DNA of 6,682 bases from Pseudomonadales bacterium (GCA_022360535.1 JAKSCP010000177.1:1-6682), one strand, 5' to 3'. Positions 1 through 5,267 are shown, counted from the stretch's first letter. Made by a program: numbers and translations. Notes: generated from the sequence alone by a model not told the origin.

Positions 1-42
1 GACCCGCGTAATGCCCAAGCCTTTAGCGAGCCGGCGCACTGA
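1..42 (+). CDS. Possible C-terminal end of an unidentified upstream gene (partial)
   Basis: Frame 1 is open from the window edge to a TGA at 40-42 and encodes DPRNAQAFSEPAH. It ends five bases before the -35 element of the tRNA promoter, which is a natural place for an upstream gene to stop. Codon choice resembles the real genes nearby. Thirteen residues are too few to recognise a family, and frame 2 is also open until a TAA near position 72, so this could be chance. No function is proposed. Confidence 0.2.
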   Translation, partial: DPRNAQAFSEPAH

Positions 43-46
43 CGGC

Positions 47-74
47 TTGCCAGGCGCAACAATACGGATATAAT
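47..74 (+). promoter_or_regulatory. Sigma-70 promoter of the tRNA-Ser gene
   Basis: A -35 hexamer TTGCCA (47-52) and a perfect -10 hexamer TATAAT (69-74) are separated by 16 bp. The -10 is followed at once by a GC-rich stretch (GCGCC, 75-79). GC-rich discriminators are known from stable-RNA promoters under stringent control, so growth-rate regulation is a reasonable inference. Transcription should begin around 81-83, leaving a 5' leader of only a few bases for RNase P to remove before the tRNA starts at 89. Confidence 0.8.
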
Positions 75-88
75 TGCGCCTCCTTCGC

Positions 89-178
89 GGAGGGGTGGCA
101 GAGTGGTTGAATGCACTGGTCTTGAAAACCAGCGAGGGTGAAAGTCCTCCGAGAGTTCGAATCTCTCCTCCTCCGCCA
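89..178 (+). tRNA. tRNA-Ser (anticodon UGA), CCA encoded
   Basis: A complete class II tRNA. The 7-bp acceptor stem pairs 89-95 with 168-174 (one G-U), followed by discriminator G175, as is usual for bacterial serine tRNAs, and an encoded CCA at 176-178. The anticodon arm is CTGGT (116-120), loop CTTGAAA (121-127) and ACCAG (128-132), which places anticodon TGA at 123-125. A long variable arm follows (133-150), then the T arm GAGAG/TTCGAAT/CTCTC (151-167). It decodes UCA and probably other UCN codons, and is charged by SerRS, whose gene lies in the same window. No U-tract terminator is visible directly downstream. Confidence 0.97.
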
Positions 179-262
179 TATCCTGCCCTCCTCACATTCA
201 TACCACTTCTCAGAGCCAACGCTAGCCAGTAATTCGGTACCTCTTTTGCGGAGGAGGAGAGA
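162..262. repeat. 15-bp perfect inverted repeat: tRNA-Ser 3' end and a downstream copy
   Basis: Bases 162-176 (TCTCTCCTCCTCCGC: the end of the T loop, the 3' side of the T stem, the 3' side of the acceptor stem, the discriminator and the first C of CCA) are the exact reverse complement of 248-262 (GCGGAGGAGGAGAGA). The arms are 71 bases apart. In a transcript reading past the tRNA, the downstream arm could pair with the tRNA 3' half over 15 bp. The sequence is purine/pyrimidine biased, which raises the chance of coincidence somewhat. Function is unknown; options include a folding competitor in the precursor, or a leftover of an inverted tRNA-end duplication. Confidence 0.75.
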
Positions 263-286
263 AAAGCCGGGCACATTCAAAACCCA

Positions 287-314
287 TTGCTTTTACCGCC
301 ACCCCCGGTATCAT
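287..314 (+). promoter_or_regulatory. Candidate promoter for the yccA-like gene
   Basis: TTGCTT (287-292; three of six consensus positions) and TATCAT (309-314; five of six) are separated by 16 bp. An overlapping alternative -10, CATAAT (312-317), would need a 19-bp spacer. The start site would fall near 321-325, inside or just after the first copy of the 14-bp direct repeat, leaving a leader of about 165 nt before the gene. This is pattern matching only; no other -35/-10 pair in the region looked better. Confidence 0.3.
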
Positions 315-327
315 AATTCTTAACTGC
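314..327 (+). repeat. 14-bp direct repeat, copy 1
   Basis: TAATTCTTAACTGC occurs here and again, without mismatch, at 467-480. The copies are 153 bp apart from start to start, and the flanking bases differ on both sides. This copy overlaps the candidate -10 region of the yccA-like gene. It could be a regulator half-site, the scar of a short duplication, or chance. Confidence 0.6.
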
Positions 328-446
328 GACAACGGTTTACCTGGCTAAAGGTATTGAATTCACTGGCTTAAGCCCCAATATCTAAGCTCAGCGATTACAC
401 AAAATCGGCTGATCAGGTACACCGATAAGGAAATCAAGCACAACAA

Positions 447-468
447 TAGTTGGTCGTTAAACTAACTA
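447..468 (+). other. Hairpin in the yccA leader
   Basis: TAGTTGGT (447-454) pairs with ACTAACTA (461-468) over 8 bp with one G-U pair, closing a 6-base loop CGTTAA. It ends 13 bases before the GGAG of the ribosome binding site and overlaps the first two bases of the second 14-bp repeat. No U-tract follows, so it is not an intrinsic terminator. A role in mRNA stability or translation is possible but unproven. Confidence 0.4.
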
Positions 469-480
469 ATTCTTAACTGC
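467..480 (+). repeat. 14-bp direct repeat, copy 2
   Basis: Exact second copy of TAATTCTTAACTGC, ending directly before the TGGAGA ribosome binding site of the yccA-like gene. A protein bound here, or an RNA structure including it, would be well placed to affect translation initiation. That role is inference; only the repeat is seen. Confidence 0.6.
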
Positions 481-481
481 T

Positions 482-485
482 GGAG
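482..485 (+). promoter_or_regulatory. Shine-Dalgarno GGAG for the yccA-like gene
   Basis: GGAG lies 3 nt before ATG 489 and 6 nt before the adjacent in-frame ATG 492. The second spacing is nearer the usual optimum, so translation may well begin at 492 and give a product one residue shorter. Confidence 0.6.
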
Positions 486-488
486 ACA

Positions 489-1154
489 ATGATGAACGAA
501 GTTGATTTGACTATAGCTCAAGGCCAGGAATCGGCACTGGCGGTCAATAAAGTTCTAAAAAACACTTACCTGTTACTTGGTATGACCCTGGCGTTTAGTG
601 CGCTTACGGCGGCGTTGAGCTTTAACGCTCCCGTCCTCAGCCCCTGGATATTTCTAATTGGTGCCTATGGCTTTTTATTCGCCACTCACGCCTTGGCGAA
701 TAGCCCATGGGGGCTGGTCACCACCTTTGGTTTTACCGGTTTCATTGGTTATGGAATTGGTCCGTTATTGGGCTTCTTGCTTTCCACTTCCTCAGGCAGT
801 GAGATAGTGATGACCGCTTTAGGTGGCACTGCATTTATCTTTTTTGGCCTGTCTGGATGGGTGTTGGCGTCACGCAAAGATTTTTCTTTTCTGCGTGGCT
901 TCATTGCTGCGGGTTGTTTGGTCCTGATTGCGGCGATCATTATTAGCCTGATCTGGCAAATGCCTGCCCTGCAATTGGCGATGTCAGTTGCCTTCATGTT
1001 CTTTTCAAGCGCAGTGATTCTGTATCAAACGTCAGAAATTATTCACGGCGGAGAACGTAACTACATTCTGGCAACGATCACGCTGTATGTTTCTCTGTAC
1101 AATATTTTTATGAGTCTTCTGCACTTGCTGATGGCTTTTTCAGGTGACGACTAA
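489..1154 (+). CDS. yccA: YccA-like Bax inhibitor-1 family inner-membrane protein
   Basis: A 221-residue protein of the BI-1/UPF0005 family, closely matching E. coli YccA (219 aa) in length and throughout the sequence. Shared segments include NKVLKNTYLLL (20-30), LGGTAFIFF (111-119), ASRKDFSFL (127-135) and IIHGGERNYI (184-193). About seven hydrophobic helices can be drawn: roughly 26-46, 51-69, 75-99, 105-126, 137-155, 160-178 and 196-216. In E. coli, YccA is a substrate and modulator of the membrane protease FtsH, and protects SecY when the translocon jams; the same role is inferred here. Position 180 is Gln (LYQTSEIIHGG) where E. coli YccA has Glu, in the segment that holds an acidic residue in the calcium-leak BI-1 members. 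The gene stands alone between a long leader and an intrinsic terminator. Two tandem ATGs (489, 492) are possible starts. Confidence 0.93.
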   Translation: MMNEVDLTIAQGQESALAVNKVLKNTYLLLGMTLAFSALTAALSFNAPVLSPWIFLIGAYGFLFATHALANSPWGLVTTFGFTGFIGYGIGPLLGFLLSTSSGSEIVMTALGGTAFIFFGLSGWVLASRKDFSFLRGFIAAGCLVLIAAIIISLIWQMPALQLAMSVAFMFFSSAVILYQTSEIIHGGERNYILATITLYVSLYNIFMSLLHLLMAFSGDD

Positions 1155-1179
1155 CAGAGACTGCTTTATCAGTTAAATC

Positions 1180-1211
1180 AAAAGCCCCAGCCTGTCTGGG
1201 GCTTTTCTTTT
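1180..1211 (+). terminator. Intrinsic terminator after the yccA-like gene
   Basis: AAAAGCCCCAG (1180-1190), a 5-base loop CCTGT and CTGGGGCTTTT (1196-1206) form a perfect 11-bp stem with a GC-rich core. The run TTTTCTTTT (1203-1211) follows. It begins 25 bases after the stop codon of the yccA-like gene and ends only 12 bases before the tusD start. The A-rich left arm would let it work in the other direction too, but no minus-strand gene ends nearby. Confidence 0.9.
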
Positions 1212-1223
1212 GCTTAACTCACC

Positions 1224-1613
1224 GTGAAATTCGCCATAGTCGTTTACACGTCCCCCTCCTCTTCCCAGGCAGCTACCACTGCTTACCACTTTGTGCGGAC
1301 CTTGCTTAAGGAAGGTCATGATATCTATCGCCTGTTTTTCTTTGCTGACGGCGTGGAAAATGCCAATCGACTTACGGTTGCGCCCCAGGACGAAGTGAAT
1401 TTGCCCCAGCAATGGCATGAACTTATCAGGAACAATGAACTCGACTCGGTGGCTTGCGTGAGTTCCGCAATCAAGCGTGGTGTATTAAACGTGCAAGAGG
1501 CGGAGCGTCATGAAATCGACGCACACTCGCTGCATGACAGTACAGAGATTGCGGGCCTTGGTCAGCTTGTGGACGCGGCCATCAACGCAGACCGGCTGGT
1601 ACAGTTTGGTTAA
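1224..1613 (+). CDS. tusD: Sulfurtransferase complex subunit TusD (DsrE-like)
   Basis: A 129-residue cytoplasmic protein matching E. coli TusD (128 aa) end to end. Shared features are the N-terminal strand MKFAIVVYTSP, FFFADGVENANRLT (38-51), CVSSAIKRGV (78-87), SGLG-like AGLGQL (110-115) and a terminal DRLVQFG. Cys78 falls exactly at the position of E. coli TusD Cys78, the residue that takes the persulfide from TusA, so the relay site is intact. TusD works in the TusBCD complex, passing sulfur to TusE and on to MnmA for 2-thiouridine in tRNA. The start is GTG at 1224; the family N-terminus begins exactly here and no earlier start fits. No Shine-Dalgarno is visible, and the yccA terminator ends 12 nt upstream, so the transcript is either leaderless or arises by read-through. 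Confidence 0.95.
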   Translation: MKFAIVVYTSPSSSQAATTAYHFVRTLLKEGHDIYRLFFFADGVENANRLTVAPQDEVNLPQQWHELIRNNELDSVACVSSAIKRGVLNVQEAERHEIDAHSLHDSTEIAGLGQLVDAAINADRLVQFG

Positions 1614-1622
1614 GTTAGACCC

Positions 1623-1991
1623 ATGGCAAAATCCTCCAAGACTTTTACTTTCTTATCCAGATCCGCTCCGTACGGCAGCAACCGACCGCAGCTTTGCCTG
1701 GATGCAGCTTTGGCAACTGCGGTATTTGAACAGACTGTGAATTACATATTCATCGACGACGGTGTCTACCAATTGTTAAAAGATCAAAACGCCGAGCCCA
1801 TACGCAGTAAGACACTCGGGAATGCCATGCAGACGCTGGAACTGTACGGAATCGAACAGGTGTTTGTTGACAAAGAGTCGCTTTCGGAGCGTGGATTGAC
1901 CGCCGATGATTTGCTGCTGCCAGCAGCCTCAGTTGATGCGACAGACATCGCCGAACTACTGGATAGCTCAGACTACGTCTTCAACTTATGA
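1623..1991 (+). CDS. tusC: Sulfurtransferase complex subunit TusC (DsrF-like)
   Basis: A 122-residue protein of the DsrE/F fold, similar in length to E. coli TusC (119 aa). Recognisable segments are FLSRSAPYGSNR (10-21), IFIDDGVYQLL (42-52) and LYGIEQVFVDKESLSERGL (74-92), the last matching the E. coli LYDIEQ...SLRERGL block. It is a structural partner in the TusBCD heterohexamer, and no persulfide cysteine is expected in this subunit. ATG 1623 lies 9 nt after the tusD stop, with only a weak purine run (TTAAGTTAG) upstream. Its last four bases overlap tusB (ATGA), so the two are probably translationally coupled. Confidence 0.94.
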   Translation: MAKSSKTFTFLSRSAPYGSNRPQLCLDAALATAVFEQTVNYIFIDDGVYQLLKDQNAEPIRSKTLGNAMQTLELYGIEQVFVDKESLSERGLTADDLLLPAASVDATDIAELLDSSDYVFNL

Positions 1992-2278
1992 GTACTCTCT
2001 ACACAGTTAACCGATCACCTGCGACAGGCCTACTCGAACGGTGCCAGCGCTTTGCAAAGCCTGGCGATGGGATCCTCTTTCTTGAAGACGGTACTTATCA
2101 TGGAGCACAGGAAAGTACTTTGAGTGAATTGGATAGCGATATCGCTGTGTACTGTCTCAAAGAGGACCTGGCTGCCCGTGGACTAACTGAGAAAATAACC
2201 GATCGGGCACAACCGGTGAGTTATCGCAGGTTCGTTGAGTTGTGTACTGAATTCGACAAAGTGGTCAGCTGGTTCTGA
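1988..2278 (+). CDS. tusB: Sulfurtransferase complex subunit TusB (DsrH-like)
   Basis: A 96-residue protein close to E. coli TusB (95 aa). Shared blocks are LYTVNRSP (4-11), GDGILFLEDG (26-35) and VYCLKEDLAARGLTEKI (54-70), the last matching VYALNEDLIARGLTGQI almost position for position. The C-terminus ends VSWF, like the MAW ending of the E. coli protein. It forms the TusBCD complex with the two preceding products. The start overlaps the tusC stop as ATGA and has no Shine-Dalgarno, so it probably depends on ribosomes finishing tusC. The stop lies 10 nt before the preferred tusE ATG. Confidence 0.93.
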   Translation: MSTLYTVNRSPATGLLERCQRFAKPGDGILFLEDGTYHGAQESTLSELDSDIAVYCLKEDLAARGLTEKITDRAQPVSYRRFVELCTEFDKVVSWF

Positions 2279-2288
2279 CGGGCCAATC

Positions 2289-2597
2289 ATGATTGAGCGG
2301 GACAAAGAAGGGTATCTTCGCAACCTCAATGACTGGTCAGAAGAGATTGCGGATGAGATAGCACTGAGTGATGGTATCAAACTGACTCCAGCTCATTGGG
2401 AGATCGTTGCTCTGCTACGAAAATTTCACAGACGCTACCAGATGTCGCCCGCAACCAGGGCGCTAATCAGTTTTGTAAAAAAGGAGCTGGGTTCTGACAA
2501 AGGGAAAAGCACTTACCTGATGCGGTTGTTCGGAGGCAGCGCAGCCAAGACTGCGGCCAAGATTGCAGGCTTACCTAAGCCGGACAATTGTCTTTAG
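2289..2597 (+). CDS. tusE: TusE, DsrC-family sulfur carrier
   Basis: A 102-residue DsrC/TusE protein that receives persulfide from TusBCD and delivers it to MnmA. Family blocks are DKEGYL (5-10), LTPAHWEIV (32-40), SPATRAL (53-59), YLMRLF (76-81) and the C-terminal AGLPKPDNCL, with persulfide-carrying Cys101 as penultimate residue, as in E. coli TusE. It is the only cysteine; dissimilatory DsrC proteins carry a second one about ten residues earlier, so this is a tRNA-thiolation carrier. With ATG 2289 the protein is seven residues shorter than E. coli TusE. Family-like sequence continues upstream in frame (DGPI aligning with EGKE), and the only conventional upstream start is TTG 2235 inside tusB, giving 120 residues. 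I prefer ATG 2289, though neither start has a good Shine-Dalgarno. Confidence 0.92.
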   Translation: MIERDKEGYLRNLNDWSEEIADEIALSDGIKLTPAHWEIVALLRKFHRRYQMSPATRALISFVKKELGSDKGKSTYLMRLFGGSAAKTAAKIAGLPKPDNCL

Positions 2598-2603
2598 CTG
2601 AAC

Positions 2604-3986
2604 CTAGTCGTACCAGGAAAGCTGATCCCGCAGCTTAACCACATTTCCCATGATGGTCAGAGTGGGTGCCTGTAACTCAGCTTCCTTCACTTGCTGCACG
2701 ATAGTGCCAAGCTCACCCACAATGACTTTCTGACTCTCCATCGTCCCCTGCTGAATTACGGCCACTGGCATTGACTTGTCCATACCCGCCTGCATCAGTT
2801 TTTCGCAAATAGTTGGCAGCCCGACCAGACTCATATAGAAAACAAGCGTCTGTTGTTCAGCTAACAGGGAGCCCCAGTCCAATTCGTTTTCACCTTCCTT
2901 TAAGTGGCCCGGTAGAAATCTTACTGAATGGGCGTAGTCGCGATGGGTGAGTGGGATTCCTGCATAGGCAGCGCAGCCGGTGGCGGCGGTGATGCCAGGA
3001 ACGATCTGGAAAGGAATCCTGGCTTCGGCAAGTGTGGTTAGCTCCTCTCCTCCCCGGCCAAAGATAAAAGGATCCCCTCCTTTGAGTCTCAATACGCGTT
3101 TGCCCGCCTGCGCAAAGTCTACTAACAGTTGATTGATGGTAGTTTGTGCAGTGCTCTGTTTGGCGTGCTGTTTGCCGACATGTGTTTTCTCGGCGTCCGG
3201 TCTGACTCGCTGCAAGATGGCAGGCGATACCAGCCGATCGTAAAGGACGACATCTGCCTTATGCATGAGTCGAAGCGCACGCAAGGTAAGCAGGTCCGGA
3301 TCCCCGGGTCCTGCCCCAACCAGGTAGACTTCACCGGTCACTGTCCCTGTGTCTTCGGCCTGCTGTAATAAATCGCTCAACACTGTATGTGCTGCTTCTT
3401 CCTGTCCACTGTAAACCAGTTCAGGGACTTCTCCTTCCAGTACAGTTTCCCAGAACCGCAGTCGGGTAGAGAAATTTCCTAAACGTTCTTTTACCTGGGC
3501 GCGGTATGAACCGAGAAGCCGCGCGAGCTTGTCGATGCGGGTTGGTAGTTGCGATTCGTTGAGTTCTTTCACCATCCGCGTCAATACGGGCGAAGTGCCA
3601 CCACTGGAGATAGCAACCACCAAAGGCGATCTATCGACAATCGCAGGCATGATGAATGAACAAAGGTGGGGCTGGTCGACTACATTAACCGGTAAGTCCA
3701 GCTCATTGGCCGCTTCGCTTACAGCAAAATTCACCTCGTCATTATCAGTGGCAGCCACGACTAAACAGGCATCTTTCAAGTGAGAAGCCTGAAAACTGGA
3801 TTCGATCAGTGTAACCGGATGGCTTTCGGTGAGGGATTGAATGGCTGGAGAGAATGATTCAGCAACGATATCCAGATGGGCACCAGCGCGCAGCAAAAGG
3901 TTTGCCTTGCGCAGTGCAATCTCGCCGCCTCCTACTACAACACATCTTCGATCCCTGATGTTCCAGAAGATTGGCAGCAGTTCCAT
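2604..3986 (-). CDS. cysG: Siroheme synthase CysG (dehydrogenase/ferrochelatase plus SUMT)
   Basis: A full-length 460-residue trifunctional enzyme (E. coli CysG has 457 aa). The N-terminal precorrin-2 dehydrogenase/sirohydrochlorin ferrochelatase half shows MELLPIFWNIRDR, the NAD-binding VVVGGGEIALRKA (16-28), NVVDQP with Asp104 at the position of E. coli catalytic Asp104, and ISSGGTSPVL (126-135) including the serine phosphorylated in Salmonella (Ser128). The C-terminal uroporphyrinogen III methyltransferase half begins near 218 with VYLVGAGPGDP (220-230), then VVLYDRLVSP (246-255), HVGKQ (269-273), LRLKGGDPFIFGRGGEE (299-315), IPFQIVPGITAATG (324-337) and GIPLTHRDYA (343-352). It turns uroporphyrinogen III into siroheme for sulfite and nitrite reductases. 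Its ATG shares one base with the serS stop (TAATG), so it is the last gene of the minus-strand operon and probably coupled. Its stop is 6 nt from that of tusE. Confidence 0.97.
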   Translation of the reverse strand: MELLPIFWNIRDRRCVVVGGGEIALRKANLLLRAGAHLDIVAESFSPAIQSLTESHPVTLIESSFQASHLKDACLVVAATDNDEVNFAVSEAANELDLPVNVVDQPHLCSFIMPAIVDRSPLVVAISSGGTSPVLTRMVKELNESQLPTRIDKLARLLGSYRAQVKERLGNFSTRLRFWETVLEGEVPELVYSGQEEAAHTVLSDLLQQAEDTGTVTGEVYLVGAGPGDPDLLTLRALRLMHKADVVLYDRLVSPAILQRVRPDAEKTHVGKQHAKQSTAQTTINQLLVDFAQAGKRVLRLKGGDPFIFGRGGEELTTLAEARIPFQIVPGITAATGCAAYAGIPLTHRDYAHSVRFLPGHLKEGENELDWGSLLAEQQTLVFYMSLVGLPTICEKLMQAGMDKSMPVAVIQQGTMESQKVIVGELGTIVQQVKEAELQAPTLTIMGNVVKLRDQLSWYD

Positions 3987-5260
3987 TAGCCGAGCGTCTC
4001 TAAGCCACCCATGTACGGTCGTAATACTTCTGGAATTGTTATCTGACCTTCAGCGTTTTGGAAATTCTCCAGCACGGCAACCAGAGTACGACCTATGGCC
4101 AATCCGCTGCCGTTGATAGTATGCACCAGTTCTGGTTTGCCGGTGTCAGGATTTCTCCAGCGTGCCTGCATACGACGGGCCTGAAAATCAGTGAAGTTAC
4201 TGCAGGAGGATATTTCACGATAGCAGTCTTGAGAAGGCAGCCACACTTCTAAATCGTATGTCATTGCGGAACCGAATCCGAGGTCTCCGCCGCAGAGAAT
4301 GACTTTCCGGTACGGAAGTTCTAATAGCTGCAGAACCTTCTCGGCATGGGATGTCAATTCTTCGAGTGCTTGTGTGGATGTTTCCGGTGTCACTATTTGC
4401 ACCAATTCCACTTTCTCAAACTGATGTTGCCGAATCATGCCTTTAGTGTCTTTGCCGTAGCTTCCCGCCTCAGAACGAAAACAGGCGGTATGGCAAGCAA
4501 ACTTCAGAGGCAGTGCTTTGGCATCAACGATTTCATCACGGACGATATTGGTCACCGGTACTTCAGCTGTGGGGATAAGGTAGTAATTGTGATCGCCTCG
4601 CAGCTTGAATAAATCTTCTTCAAACTTGGGTAGCTGACCTGTGCCAAGCAGCGAGTCCTGATTCACAATATAGGGTACGTTGATTTCCTGATAGCCATGC
4701 TGTTGGGTGTGAAGATCCAGCATGAATTGCTCCAGCGCCCGGTGCAGTTTCGCGACCATGCCTTGCATCACTACAAACCGTGAACCGGTTAACTTGCTGC
4801 CAGCTCCGAAATCAAGCCCATTGATTTGCTCGCCTAATTCGGTGTGATCTTTTACTGCGAAATCGAACTGAGGGACTTCTCCCCATGTCAGTACTTCCTG
4901 GTTAGCGGTTTCGTCATCGCCTTCAGGAACATCGTCGTGGGGTGCATTGGGTACACCCATCAGGTAAGAATTGAACTCGCTCTGTAGCGCATTGAGCTGT
5001 TCTTTCTTGGTCTCCAGTTCCTGCTTCATGTTTTCCATGGAGCTGAGAATCTCTGAGATGTCTTCTCCCGCTGCTTTCGCCTTACCGATTTCCTTGGAAC
5101 GAGAATTCCGTTCGTTCTGAAGTGCCTCTGTTTCCAACTGCAGAGCCTTGCGCTGGCTATCCAGTTCAGCAAGTAAGTTGGTGTCGAGCTCAAATTTCTT
5201 CTTTTTGAGAAGACTGGCAATGCGCTCGGGCTCAGAGCGAATCCATTTGGGGTCTAACAT
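3986..5260 (-). CDS. serS: Seryl-tRNA synthetase
   Basis: A 424-residue class II aminoacyl-tRNA synthetase of normal bacterial length. It starts MLDPKWIRSEPE, and residues about 28-100 form the charged antiparallel coiled-coil arm that reads the long variable arm of tRNA-Ser. The catalytic core follows: TAE (231-233, serine binding), motif 2 FRSEAGSYGKDTKG (261-274) with RQHQFEKVEL (277-286), and motif 3 NGSGLAIGRTLVAVLEN (383-399). The protein ends PYMGGLETLG. It makes Ser-tRNA, including for the tRNA-Ser(UGA) encoded in this window, and for selenocysteine tRNA if the organism has one. ATG 5258-5260 is preceded by AGGA with 7-nt spacing. It lies 18 nt after crcB and overlaps cysG by one base. 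Confidence 0.98.
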   Translation of the reverse strand: MLDPKWIRSEPERIASLLKKKKFELDTNLLAELDSQRKALQLETEALQNERNSRSKEIGKAKAAGEDISEILSSMENMKQELETKKEQLNALQSEFNSYLMGVPNAPHDDVPEGDDETANQEVLTWGEVPQFDFAVKDHTELGEQINGLDFGAGSKLTGSRFVVMQGMVAKLHRALEQFMLDLHTQQHGYQEINVPYIVNQDSLLGTGQLPKFEEDLFKLRGDHNYYLIPTAEVPVTNIVRDEIVDAKALPLKFACHTACFRSEAGSYGKDTKGMIRQHQFEKVELVQIVTPETSTQALEELTSHAEKVLQLLELPYRKVILCGGDLGFGSAMTYDLEVWLPSQDCYREISSCSNFTDFQARRMQARWRNPDTGKPELVHTINGSGLAIGRTLVAVLENFQNAEGQITIPEVLRPYMGGLETLG

Positions 5261-5267
5261 GTTTAGG

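Larger units (their letters stand above)
179..488. other. 310-bp intergenic region between tRNA-Ser and the yccA-like gene
   Basis: No convincing coding sequence is present. It contains the second arm of the tRNA inverted repeat (248-262), a candidate promoter (287-314), two exact copies of a 14-bp direct repeat (314-327 and 467-480), a palindrome GGCTTAAGCC (365-374), a palindrome CTGATCAG (409-416), two short mutually exclusive hairpins sharing AATCG/ATCGG near 403-408 (392-407 versus 404-426), and an 8-bp hairpin just before the yccA ribosome binding site (447-468). No intrinsic terminator for the tRNA is visible, so some transcription may continue from the tRNA into the yccA-like gene. 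Confidence 0.6.

Noticed and set aside
248..262. Prophage or island attachment site at the tRNA 3' end
   Set aside because: Attachment duplications are direct repeats; this copy is inverted, and there is no integrase or foreign gene nearby.
138..323. Open frame of 61 residues running from the tRNA into the intergenic region
   Set aside because: It begins inside the tRNA variable arm, resembles no family, and its open length comes from the CT-rich tRNA end.
2583..2592. Terminator for tusE or cysG at GACAATTGTC
   Set aside because: The palindrome has no loop, is AT-rich in the centre, and is not followed by a U-tract on either strand.
2289..2597. Dissimilatory DsrC with a reverse-acting sulfite reductase pathway
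   Set aside because: Only the penultimate cysteine is present, and the neighbours are TusBCD with no dsrAB, so TusE is the better call.
3129..3783. Plus-strand open frames opposite cysG (for example 3129-3368 and 3529-3783)
   Set aside because: They are antisense to a full-length conserved enzyme, have no family features, and no supporting ribosome binding site.
4058..4612. Plus-strand open frames opposite serS
   Set aside because: The minus-strand reading is an intact seryl-tRNA synthetase through the same bases; the antisense frames look like codon-bias shadows.
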